DNA from: Bacteroides sp. ET71
Lineage (GTDB): Bacteria; Bacteroidota; Bacteroidia; Bacteroidales; Bacteroidaceae
Reading direction: 5' to 3'
DNA: 64,000 bases
Assembly (NCBI RefSeq): GCF_023336905.1
Contig: NZ_JAMBLS010000013.1
Location: forward strand, 18,139-82,138
The notes beneath the pieces were generated by a model, which made no database searches, had not been told where the DNA came from, and saw nothing but the letters and a program-made list of their open reading frames with translations. The position numbers and the translations under genes are program-made. Shown piece by piece: positions 24,676-32,608 of the stretch; positions within the stretch are counted from its first letter, which is position 1, and each line of letters begins with the position of its first letter.

Positions 24676-25560
24676 ATGGCTTCTTTTGAATTTAATCCGA
24701 TAGCAGATTTCGTAGTATTACGATTTAAATGTCCGGAATGTGGACATGATAATGAGACTGACGCATTGTATGTTCCCATGCCAGATTTTACAGCAGAGAA
24801 CCATAGCGATAGTTGTAATAGCGAAGATTACGAGCATGAATGTCCTAATTGTGGACACCTGTTTGAAATAACTCTAAACAACGGAATTTATGGTGGTGAT
24901 GGAGAAATTACGGATGTGGAGGATGGTCTGTCTGTAGAAGAAGAATTTCCCGACAATGAAGATGACTACGAGGAGTATAAATCGACATTCTTCGATGAAC
25001 ATGTCAAAGATACCATTGAAGTATTAGACAAAATTGATGTGTTGGATGAAAGGTCGCGCAAACTGTTATACCGCACTTTGTATGCGAATGTAATTAGCAG
25101 TATGGAAGCATATTTAAGTGACCGTCTAATTCAAAAAGTGATGTCATCTGAAGATACAAAACGAAAATTTGTCGAGGGGTTCAAGGATTATAAAGATGAA
25201 AAGATAGCAGTTTCGGATATTTTTAAGCATTTGGAGAATATAGATTCCAGGATAATAAAGACTTTGCGCGAGATTATATATCATAATCTTCCACGCGTTA
25301 AAAATATCTATAATTCCGTTCTTGGAATAAATCTGGGAGAAAAAATCGTAATATCAGATTTGATGAAATGTATAGGCATACGCCATGATATAGTACATCG
25401 GAATGGGAAAGATAAAGAAGGGAACCTCCAAGATATAAGCAAAGAAGATGTTCTTGAATTAGCTGAAAAAGTATCTAAATTCATAGGAAACATTGAGTAT
25501 GAGTTTATGTTCCAAGATATTAACCCCGACGAATCAGAAATTGAATTACCATTTGAATAG
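24676..25560 (+). CDS. Zinc-ribbon plus HEPN-like protein, third gene of the abiE locus
   Basis: 294 residues. The N-terminal part has a zinc ribbon: FKCPECGHDNETD and HECPNCGHLFEI (two CxxC pairs). The C-terminal half is helical and ends in GIRHDIVHRNG, an R-x4-H motif typical of HEPN RNase/toxin-linked domains, with SMEAYLSDRLIQKV upstream as in HEPN proteins annotated near restriction and abortive-infection genes. It starts 35 bases after the toxin gene on the same strand. Role as an extra defence effector or RNA sensor is inference. Confidence 0.65.
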   Translation: MASFEFNPIADFVVLRFKCPECGHDNETDALYVPMPDFTAENHSDSCNSEDYEHECPNCGHLFEITLNNGIYGGDGEITDVEDGLSVEEEFPDNEDDYEEYKSTFFDEHVKDTIEVLDKIDVLDERSRKLLYRTLYANVISSMEAYLSDRLIQKVMSSEDTKRKFVEGFKDYKDEKIAVSDIFKHLENIDSRIIKTLREIIYHNLPRVKNIYNSVLGINLGEKIVISDLMKCIGIRHDIVHRNGKDKEGNLQDISKEDVLELAEKVSKFIGNIEYEFMFQDINPDESEIELPFE

Positions 25561-25880
25561 GCGTCTCAAAATATAAATCAACTTTCATGTATTATACAGT
25601 TTGTCAAATAACACAATCACTGAAAAAGAAGCTGCGACTTTATACTTTATCTGATGTATTATTGCGGATAAAGTAGTTTCTCGTAAATTGAGGAAACGGT
25701 CCGAGTTTTGTACTTTATCTTATCAAATAATCGACATAAAGCAAAATCTTACGCCTAAAAAGTTGCCCTGTTGGAAAGGACACGTCAGATGTAGATTCCA
25801 GTAGAAAGAGTGAGAGCCGATCCGTCACGGACAGGCTCTCACCAATAGATTGACTATATTTCAATTATGAACAAAAAGAC
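25561..25880. other. Intergenic region with inverted repeat
   Basis: No gene seen. It holds TACTTTATC (25643-25651) with its complement GATAAAGTA (25667-25675) and a further TACTTTATCTTATC at 25711, a possible operator or decayed end. The terminator for the gene on the right lies at 25810-25842. Confidence 0.4.
25803..25845 (-). terminator. Intrinsic terminator of the OmpA-like gene
   Basis: GTGAGAGCC (25810-25818) pairs perfectly with GGCTCTCAC (25834-25842), with an inner CCGT/ACGG pair. On the minus strand it is followed by TCTTTCTAC. Confidence 0.65.
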
Positions 25881-27344
25881 TTATCTGAAATGAAGTTCCA
25901 CTTTCGTGTGCCGGTTGGCCTCGTCAGGAACATAGTCGGCGATGCCGCCTTCGTATATCCTGGTAATGCTTTCTGCCGGTAAGCCCCGCTTGATGAGTTC
26001 GCCGGCAATATAATCGGCTCTGGCTGTGCTCAGCGTGTTGTTGATGGAAGCTGTGCCTGTCGCACTGTCCGCCGCTCCAGTGACTTTCACGGACAGTCCG
26101 TATTTCATGGCCACATGAGCGATCGCATCAAGATTGACCTTTTGCAGAGAGTCCGTAAGGCGGGCTGCATTAAGGTCGAAGAAGAAATAGACCGGAGAAC
26201 CTATACATTCGTCTCCATGCTGCATGAGGGCGAAATAACCGGCCGCAGAAACAGTGTCCGGGCGGTTGATTGCCGCGTTCCATTTTCCGGGCAGGCTGTC
26301 CGTTCCCGCTTTGCTGATGCTGTCCGTATTCATGCCTTGAATACTATCTGTACCCGTTTCTGTTGCAAGAGACGAATTGCCGTCCCAATGACGGTTCTTC
26401 AACCGGGCTCGGAGGGAGTTCAGTCCGCTGTAATTGTTTATGGGAAACCTCCTGTCATCGGCTTCCATGTCTTCAAACAGGTGTCCGTAAGTATCAAGCA
26501 GTCCTTCGATTTCGAGAACCTTCTTCAGCTCGTCCAAAGTCCTTCTTTCCTTGTCCAGCTTTCCGGCATATTGCCTGTTCCGTTCAGCCAAGGCGTTCGC
26601 ATAGCCGGTCAGCCACTCGTTGCGCCGTTCATACGGGCGATGGTCAACAGCACGTTTCCAGCCGACCTTGCCGATGCTGAAAGAGAATCCCGCCGTCAGC
26701 GAGAGCATGTGGTCTCCGAGACGGTTCGCTTTTCCGTATCCGTCGAAGTCCTGGAATGTGGTCGTCCCGGAAAGTTCCATCAGGACGCTTACTCTCCTGG
26801 ATATGCGGTACTGGCCCTGTATGCCGTATGATATGGCAAGAGGGTTGTGTCCGTTGTCCGCATTGTGCAGCAGTCCGAGACCCGCATACGGGGAAAGCCT
26901 CCAGCGAACCTCGTCCTGTTTTGCATACCTGTTTCCGAGCAGATTCCACATCAGATCCGCATGGACATAATGATATTCCTGTGTGGACAGTTGACTGTTC
27001 TTGAAATGCAGCCCGCTGTAATTGACACGGACGCCGACCGACGGTGTGAACCATTTGCCCACACCTATAGTGTACGAAGGCTTGAGTCTTCCGAAAAGGT
27101 CTTCACAGCCGAGCGGCGTGCCGAGAAACGCCGATGCCCCTCCGGACAGGCTGACAAACCAGTTGCCGCTTTTGCGTGTCGGGACTACCACTCCGTCAAG
27201 ATAAGAGGGCTGCATCGGGCGTAGCATTTCAATGCCATTACTGAAACTTTCATATCGGACAGTATCGCTGTCCGACGGTGCAGCATTCGCATGGTTGTGC
27301 AGCGAACAAAGTGCCGCAAAGAACAAAATGATATGTTTCGTCAT
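25881..27344 (-). CDS. Outer-membrane beta-barrel protein with C-terminal OmpA domain
   Basis: 487 residues. The signal peptide is MTKHIILFFAALCSLHNHAN, followed by A. Residues ~60-215 form alternating beta strands ending in aromatic residues (GASAFLG, YTIGVGKWF, GVRVNYSGLHF, AGFSFSIG), a small outer-membrane barrel. A coiled-coil linker (ALAERNRQYAGKLDKERRTL) follows. The C-terminal ~90 residues match the OmpA peptidoglycan-binding fold (YFFFDLNAARLTD, STARADYIAGELIKRGLPAE). It sits just downstream of the MobV relaxase gene on the same strand, so it may help mating contact or be co-transferred cargo. Confidence 0.82.
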   Translation of the reverse strand: MTKHIILFFAALCSLHNHANAAPSDSDTVRYESFSNGIEMLRPMQPSYLDGVVVPTRKSGNWFVSLSGGASAFLGTPLGCEDLFGRLKPSYTIGVGKWFTPSVGVRVNYSGLHFKNSQLSTQEYHYVHADLMWNLLGNRYAKQDEVRWRLSPYAGLGLLHNADNGHNPLAISYGIQGQYRISRRVSVLMELSGTTTFQDFDGYGKANRLGDHMLSLTAGFSFSIGKVGWKRAVDHRPYERRNEWLTGYANALAERNRQYAGKLDKERRTLDELKKVLEIEGLLDTYGHLFEDMEADDRRFPINNYSGLNSLRARLKNRHWDGNSSLATETGTDSIQGMNTDSISKAGTDSLPGKWNAAINRPDTVSAAGYFALMQHGDECIGSPVYFFFDLNAARLTDSLQKVNLDAIAHVAMKYGLSVKVTGAADSATGTASINNTLSTARADYIAGELIKRGLPAESITRIYEGGIADYVPDEANRHTKVELHFR

Positions 27345-27396
27345 AATCTGATACTTTATTGGTTGATTCTTTTGATTTATGGGTCAGGGATGCCGG

Positions 27397-28854
27397 TCAA
27401 CGCTTGGGCTTCCTGCCGATTGCAGGCTTCATCATGCGACTTGCCATCCTCATGCAGCGGAGAGCCCATGCACGGTTGTCCTCGTCTTCGTCCCGTCCCC
27501 ATTTGAGGTCGCTCTTGCTTCCGCCTCCGCCATGTGTTTCGGCAAAGGTGGTGGCATCATCGACCATGCCCAGGAACAGCAGGGTGGCGCAGTGCATGAC
27601 CTCTTTCCCTTGTTCCGCTATGGACTGTACAAGAGTGCCGTCAAACATCTGCCGTTCCGGGCCGGTCATCCGTGCCGAAAGGTCACGGAACTCATTCACC
27701 ATATTCTCCAGCATCGCGTCCTTGAGCAGACTGTCCACTTTGGAATGGACATCACGGGAGTATTTGTAGGCTTCTTCCTTGAGATGTTCCGTCCTCTCCT
27801 GAATGGCATCCATGTTCTCTTTGAGGTCGGACAGCTGCCGGTCAGCCAGCTTCAGCTTATCCTGTTTGTCTGCCAGTTTAAGCTGGATATAGGCAAGCTC
27901 CTTTTTCAGCTTGTCCGTCTCGGCGGATATGACATCGGCATCGCCCTTGTGCTCTTTCAGTTCGTCTTCAAGAACAGCGAGCCTTGCTTCCTTCTCCGCC
28001 TGCTTCTTCTGGAGATTTTCCACCATAGAGGTCAATCCCTTGACCCTGCGTTCTGCCAGCCTGATGTCCGACCGGAGGTCCGAAAGGACTTCCTTATGAC
28101 GGGCAATCTGCTCCTCGATGGTCGTACATTCCTCCGACAGCATACGGCGGTATTCCTCGGTCGTTCTGTGACGAGCGCCGGACTCGGCGATGCTGGTACC
28201 ACGCCGAAGTTCCCACTTACGGTTTATTGCAGCCAATTCGCTGTGAAGCTCACGAAAGCGTTTGCTCCCTTCAAACTTATCCTTTCCGGAAAAGATTTCT
28301 TTGTATGCAAACTTACCGTCCTTGATTGGCAGAAGGGTGCAGTGTATATGAGGGTTCAACTCATCCAGATGTACATAGAAGCCTATAATATTCTCCTCAC
28401 CGAATTTGCTGGATACAAACGCATAAATGTCCTGTGCCCATCTTTCAATTTCCGGTTTTCTTTTGACTGATGAATTGTCTGCACCTTTGTTAAAATCCAC
28501 ATTTTGATTCCCGAAAGCCAATTCACGCATACGAAGCTGCGAACCGCCAAAGAGAAAGTTTGCGATTGTACGATACTTTGGTTCCGCCAGTCCTTCATTC
28601 TTGTCTCGAATGCCACGACTATGCAGGTTTTCCGCCATCCGTTCAGGGATGCTCTTTGTCTTGTCCACAGGGCGCACCTTACCGCCCTTGACAATTTCAA
28701 AATTCAAGTGTTCTCTGGTCGGATCATAATTCCCTTTGCCTATGGCATGTTCCCATCCTTTCTCCGTCCACCTCCGTTGGTGCTCATCGCTTTGGGATGT
28801 GGAGATACCTGCGGATGGTTTTATATCCATTACCTGTTTCGCTTTTTCTGCCAT
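27397..28854 (-). CDS. MobV-family relaxase (Pre/Mob-like)
   Basis: 485 residues. The N-terminal ~210 residues are the Pre/Mob relaxase domain, with the HUH-type motif VHLDELNPHIHCTLLPI near residue 160. A long coiled coil follows (EEQIARHKEVLSDLRSDIRL; KDKLKLADRQLSDLKENM). The protein nicks one strand at oriT to start mobilization. An oriT-like site lies directly upstream (28886-28949). The opposite-strand open frame across this gene is a shadow. Confidence 0.88.
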   Translation of the reverse strand: MAEKAKQVMDIKPSAGISTSQSDEHQRRWTEKGWEHAIGKGNYDPTREHLNFEIVKGGKVRPVDKTKSIPERMAENLHSRGIRDKNEGLAEPKYRTIANFLFGGSQLRMRELAFGNQNVDFNKGADNSSVKRKPEIERWAQDIYAFVSSKFGEENIIGFYVHLDELNPHIHCTLLPIKDGKFAYKEIFSGKDKFEGSKRFRELHSELAAINRKWELRRGTSIAESGARHRTTEEYRRMLSEECTTIEEQIARHKEVLSDLRSDIRLAERRVKGLTSMVENLQKKQAEKEARLAVLEDELKEHKGDADVISAETDKLKKELAYIQLKLADKQDKLKLADRQLSDLKENMDAIQERTEHLKEEAYKYSRDVHSKVDSLLKDAMLENMVNEFRDLSARMTGPERQMFDGTLVQSIAEQGKEVMHCATLLFLGMVDDATTFAETHGGGGSKSDLKWGRDEDEDNRAWALRCMRMASRMMKPAIGRKPKR

Positions 28855-28885
28855 GTTATCTGTTTATTATATCGGACAATCCGTT

Positions 28886-28949
28886 GTGCCCAGCTTGCTG
28901 TCCGCCTGGCACCTCTCCCAATGACGGAAGTCATTTGGGGTATTAGGCT
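28886..28949. other. oriT-like site, copy 1 (next to MobV relaxase)
   Basis: GTGCC (28886) and GGCAC (28908) flank CAGCTTGCTG, followed by GGGGTATTAGGCT (28937-28949). The same order (GTGCCCAGCTTGCTG, GGCAC, GGGGTATTAGGCT) occurs at 57197-57261, and the core alone at 38633. Location immediately upstream of a relaxase gene supports an origin of transfer. Confidence 0.6.
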
Positions 28950-29047
28950 ACTGACAAACAATAACATTATGTTCTGTTGTATATTATTGTATTTCAACAA
29001 TATAAATATGAATTTTAGACATTGAGAAAATAAGGTTAATTCTAAAA

Positions 29048-29067
29048 ATGTCACTATAATGTCACAC
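29048..29067. repeat. TGTCAC direct repeat, copy 1
   Basis: ATGTCAC and ATGTCACAC start 11 bases apart. Equivalent pairs occur at 38488-38509 and 57457-57478, each within about 210 bases of an oriT-like core. Possible binding site for an integrase, excisionase or repressor. Confidence 0.5.
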
Positions 29068-29381
29068 TTTTAGATGAAGCAACGACCAATAGTAATTCCA
29101 AATATTACAGAAATAGTCTGGTTTATACTCTGTCAATGGGCGAATTTCAATTAAGCTATATCAGTTGTCGGGGGAATTATTGAATATTCTTGAAAGTAAA
29201 TGCCTTGAGTAGATTAGATATGAGCCAATAAGGGTACAAACTTTAATCTATAAATGAACATAAAATGTTTTGCTACAACTATAATATGTCTATACGAAAA
29301 AATGTTATGTCGCCTCAAAACAGAAAAGGACATCAACAATAAGAGTTAATTTGCTTAAACCTAACGGGGAAAGAATAGTCT

Positions 29382-29416
29382 AATAATTGATTAGGTTATT
29401 TCTTTTCGCTATCTTT
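29382..29416 (+). promoter_or_regulatory. Promoter of the 29440 gene run
   Basis: TATCTTTG near 29410 is a consensus -7 box with TTG about 20 bases upstream, placing the transcription start about 20 bases before the ATG at 29440. Confidence 0.55.
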
Positions 29417-29439
29417 GAAATGCCATTAAATGATAAGTT

Positions 29440-30072
29440 ATGGAATCAAATAGCCGGATAAAAGAAGGCGAATGGTTTTGTGCCATTGAGGGCTTGGCCA
29501 TTCTTGACAAAGTATATGATTTTTATTTTGAGGAATATGACCGTATCCCTCAAAATAAGAAGATAGGCGACTATAACCGTTCTATAGTTCAATACAGACT
29601 GTTCTGCGATTATGACGGGCATCCAATAAAACGGAACAGATGTAAGATTTCCGAGGCGGACTATTGCAGTCCGATGTGTGCGAAATACGAGAAGGTGTTA
29701 AAAAGGAGCATCAAGGATATTCCCAAAGAATATGCCTCGTTTGTCAGATTCTTGAAAACTCCCCAAGAAAAAAGGAGTTGGGAACTGGTTTCTTATGCCA
29801 TACCGGAAGGTCTTCATAAAGAAGCAATTCAAGACTTTGAGAAAATTCAGAAGAATTTGCCTCCTAAATTTACTTTTTCGGATTTGCTAAAAATTGCCAC
29901 GGACAATCAATGTATTATCAATATGACTGATTCTGTAGAATACACTTGCGGTATTCCTTTATGGATTAGCGTCACTCTCAGCTACATTTTGGGTAATTAC
30001 GCCGGAAAGAGGGTCTTGTTTGACAGATTTGATTATAAGATTGGAGGAACGGAGGCAAACGATGAGATTTAA
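29440..30072 (+). CDS. Hypothetical protein, possible immunity-type cargo (210 aa)
   Basis: 210 residues, soluble, with Cys residues (RLFCDYDG, RCKISEADYCSPMCAKYEKV) that could bind metal. No family recognised. It leads a plus-strand run of small AT-rich genes including immunity-type families. Its end overlaps the next gene by 11 bases. Confidence 0.68.
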   Translation: MESNSRIKEGEWFCAIEGLAILDKVYDFYFEEYDRIPQNKKIGDYNRSIVQYRLFCDYDGHPIKRNRCKISEADYCSPMCAKYEKVLKRSIKDIPKEYASFVRFLKTPQEKRSWELVSYAIPEGLHKEAIQDFEKIQKNLPPKFTFSDLLKIATDNQCIINMTDSVEYTCGIPLWISVTLSYILGNYAGKRVLFDRFDYKIGGTEANDEI

Positions 30073-30463
30073 CAAATGGCTTCCTATTGTTTCGGCAATA
30101 AACATTGCTCTGTTAGGGTTGGCAATATATGTTTTTGGGCTGTATCAACATAGGGCAAGCATTGTGGCATCCCAAACTCCGATTACAAATTTTTCTATAT
30201 TGGAAGTAAATTATAGAAAGCTTGGTTCATCCGTTAAAATAGCATATAACGGCAAAGAATATTATACAGGCATACCTATACCCTATTCCAAACGTAAGAC
30301 CGAGAACGTTGAAAAATTAGCGTATTACTACGACGCAAAGAACGATACCATATTCTGGGAAAGGGAACTTAACAAAAGGTATGTCGTGTTCTATTTCATC
30401 GTGTTTTTATTTTCATTGCTACTTTGGGCATATCCTGAAGTGCGGAAAGGAGGTAAGCGATGA
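30062..30463 (+). CDS. Membrane protein with two helices around an exported domain (133 aa)
   Basis: Start at 30062 (MRFNKWLPIVSAINIALLGL). A first helix near residues 8-27 and a second near residues 108-127 (FYFIVFLFSLLLWAYP) enclose a ~75-residue periplasmic part, a layout like DUF3592 proteins. Overlaps both neighbours, indicating co-translation. Could be an immunity protein against an envelope-acting toxin; context inference only. Confidence 0.65.
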   Translation: MRFNKWLPIVSAINIALLGLAIYVFGLYQHRASIVASQTPITNFSILEVNYRKLGSSVKIAYNGKEYYTGIPIPYSKRKTENVEKLAYYYDAKNDTIFWERELNKRYVVFYFIVFLFSLLLWAYPEVRKGGKR

Positions 30464-30678
30464 AATTCATATACCTTATATTTTTCGGCATATTGTACGT
30501 GTTCAATTTTGTCATGGACTTCTTTCGTTATATAGGAGCCGCCGTGCGTTATATTTTCTTCAAGGTGATAGGGCGCAAACGCTCGTACCATGATTTGTGG
30601 ATGGAAAGTGAAGTGATAAATAATATATGCGGTTTGGGTTTTCTGCTGACTTTGATTGTTGCTGTGATGTTTTTGTAA
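30460..30678 (+). CDS. Small membrane protein (72 aa)
   Basis: 72 residues: a strong N-terminal helix (FIYLIFFGILYVFNFVMDFF), a basic middle (FFKVIGRKRSYHDLW) and a C-terminal helix (ICGLGFLLTLIVAVMFL). It overlaps the previous gene by 4 bases (ATGA). Probably works with that membrane protein; no family recognised. Confidence 0.65.
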   Translation: MKFIYLIFFGILYVFNFVMDFFRYIGAAVRYIFFKVIGRKRSYHDLWMESEVINNICGLGFLLTLIVAVMFL

Positions 30679-30686
30679 ATAATATT

Positions 30687-31034
30687 ATGGGTATTATGGA
30701 ACAAGCTGATAAAAGAACAGATATAAATAATTTCTGCCCTATTTGTGGATATCCACTTGGCAATTACAATCCGTGGGGTGTTGATGGAAAGACTCCGACA
30801 TACGATATCTGTCCATGTTGCGGTGTGGAATGGGATAATGAAGATTATACGCAGAAATCCCTAACAGAATACCGCAATGCATGGCTGGCAACCGATTGGC
30901 GAATGGTTCAAGGAACAGTTCAACAAATTAAGGCAGAACATTCGCTGTCCCATACAGCCGCAAAGGAAAAGCAGGGGGATGAAACTGTAATCGGATATTG
31001 CATTGAGAAACAAAAAAGTACCGTCCATAAATGA
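30687..31034 (+). CDS. CPCC-type zinc protein, immunity-associated family
   Basis: 115 residues from 30687 (or 30696). The N-terminal half holds a zinc ribbon: FCPICGYPLGNYNPWG and YDICPCCGVEWDNED, followed by YRNAWLATDW. This is the pattern of the cysteine-rich CPCC family, often found among polymorphic-toxin immunity genes. It lies between other immunity-like genes on the same strand. Toxin partner unknown. Confidence 0.72.
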   Translation: MGIMEQADKRTDINNFCPICGYPLGNYNPWGVDGKTPTYDICPCCGVEWDNEDYTQKSLTEYRNAWLATDWRMVQGTVQQIKAEHSLSHTAAKEKQGDETVIGYCIEKQKSTVHK

Positions 31035-31093
31035 CTGATAAACGGTACTTTTTTTGTAATTTTGTTATCGGATTTCAAAATAGGAAATATATA

Positions 31094-32122
31094 ATGAAAA
31101 GGTATTCCAAAATAGCAATTATCACAGCTTCTATAATTGGCCTATATGTTTTTGCATTGTTGTCTTTTGGCTTCCCTATACCCAGAGGTCATAAAGTTAA
31201 CAGTGATTATTATACCTACTATCAAAATATCAGAGGCATATACTATATCTCTGTTGAACATTCGCTAAACCTGATCAATTACGGTAATTGGGGATACCTC
31301 AAAGACGTGGACAAGGCAACATTTATGGTATTAGATGACAACTTGGCAAAGGATGCAACACATGTCTGGTTTGGAAGCAAGTTGATAGAAAACGTAGATG
31401 CCAAAACATTCCATATCAATGCCAACGGAGTTGCGTGTGATAAAAACAATGTCTATATCCGCGATTTCTCCAGCAGCAGTTCATTCATAAGACCTTCCCA
31501 TAGCAGCATAGATGCTGAAACTGCCGAATATTTCGTGTATCGTCTTGGCCGCAGGTCGGATGAGTGGATACGAGACAAAAATTACGTTTACTACAATGAT
31601 AAGAGAACTGATGTCGATAGAAACAGTTTTAGGATTATAGGCGAGGATTGGTTTATAGACAAGAACTATGTCTATCAGACTGTACCTAATTCTAAAACAG
31701 GACAGTGGGAACTACAGCGTATAGATTCCTTGCAACATCCTGTTGAGCCGGGGTATCAATATTTCCGCAATGGCAGAAATGTTATTTATGGTGATTCTGT
31801 AATCGTTCGGAATATAGATATTAAACGTTTTGAGGAAATCGGTGTCGGCAAATATTTAGTTAATGATATGCTCTTCTTGAATGGAGAACCTTTCCTCAAA
31901 GACTCATTAGATGTAGAAAATGCCACGTTCTATTTTTACGGGCGTATTGCAACCGACAAACAGTATGTATTCTTTGACAGGAAGCAACTAAATGACATTA
32001 ACGCCGCTACTTTTCATCAAATTAGCGATGAAGTCTTTGAAGATAGAAACTACATCTATACTATAAAAGAAAATTCATGGAACGATGAATATCCGTTCGA
32101 TAAAAAGAAGAAAGAGTATTAA
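31094..32122 (+). CDS. DKNYY-repeat protein with N-terminal anchor (342 aa)
   Basis: Start at 31094 (MKRYSKIAIITASIIGLYVF) gives an N-terminal membrane helix or uncleaved signal. The exported part has repeated DKN-Y-type units: CDKNNVYIRD, RDKNYVYYNDKRTDVD, IDKNYVYQT, TDKQYVFFDRKQ and EDRNYIYTI, the signature of the DKNYY family. Such proteins occur in toxin-immunity neighbourhoods of Bacteroidetes. Function unproven. Confidence 0.75.
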   Translation: MKRYSKIAIITASIIGLYVFALLSFGFPIPRGHKVNSDYYTYYQNIRGIYYISVEHSLNLINYGNWGYLKDVDKATFMVLDDNLAKDATHVWFGSKLIENVDAKTFHINANGVACDKNNVYIRDFSSSSSFIRPSHSSIDAETAEYFVYRLGRRSDEWIRDKNYVYYNDKRTDVDRNSFRIIGEDWFIDKNYVYQTVPNSKTGQWELQRIDSLQHPVEPGYQYFRNGRNVIYGDSVIVRNIDIKRFEEIGVGKYLVNDMLFLNGEPFLKDSLDVENATFYFYGRIATDKQYVFFDRKQLNDINAATFHQISDEVFEDRNYIYTIKENSWNDEYPFDKKKKEY

Positions 32123-32159
32123 GAAATCAATCATAAACAGATATTTCTCCAAAAAACAT

Positions 32160-32531
32160 ATGAATAGCAGCGGAATAATGAAACAAACTGATGATATTAG
32201 CAAAGTATTATCCACTTTTAAGACTTTAGCGGCTGCTCAGGTTGCCGCAACAGAGAATGGCGATTATAGAAAGGGCAATAAAGCCTTTAAACAAGTTATT
32301 AAAATTATTAAATACCTCAAGGGATTAGGACGAGTGAGTGAATTGGAGGCATTGTTGTCTGATTCCAATGTAGGGGTTAGAATGTTTGCAGCCTTTGGCT
32401 TACTGCAAACATCTCCAGATATTGCGGTTCCCATACTCAAGGAAATCGCACAAAGGGAAGACATACATTCTCTCACCGCGAGAACGACGCTTGAAGAATG
32501 GGAATCCAATACGCTAATATACCCATTCTGA
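32160..32531 (+). CDS. DUF2019-like immunity-type protein (123 aa)
   Basis: 123 residues from 32160, or 117 from 32178. The pattern GDYRKGNKAFKQVIKIIKYL, LEALLSDSNVGVRMFAAFGL and PDIAVPILKEIA matches the helical-repeat (HEAT-like) DUF2019 family, which is listed among immunity proteins of polymorphic toxin systems. Last gene of this run. Confidence 0.68.
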   Translation: MNSSGIMKQTDDISKVLSTFKTLAAAQVAATENGDYRKGNKAFKQVIKIIKYLKGLGRVSELEALLSDSNVGVRMFAAFGLLQTSPDIAVPILKEIAQREDIHSLTARTTLEEWESNTLIYPF

Positions 32532-32608
32532 GATTTCTTACTATATTATGGCAAAAGCTATGATATTGACCTATAAGCAATGTTGGATTTATGAATTAAA
32601 TTAAATGG

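Larger units (their letters stand above)
28855..29439. other. Non-coding mobilization region between MobV and the immunity-like genes
   Basis: Holds the oriT-like site (28886-28949), a TGTCAC direct repeat (29048-29067) and the promoter of the gene at 29440. A stretch at 29355-29380 (GCTTAAACCTAACGGGGAAA) weakly resembles the intergenic cassette element. No gene seen. Confidence 0.5.

Noticed and set aside
27379-28470. Plus-strand open frame of 363 codons opposite the MobV relaxase
   Set aside because: It lies wholly antisense to a gene with clear relaxase motifs and shows no domain of its own.
30020-30463. Upstream start (MTDLIIRLEERRQT) for the 133-aa membrane protein
   Set aside because: The extension overlaps the previous gene by 53 bases and puts a charged segment before the membrane helix.
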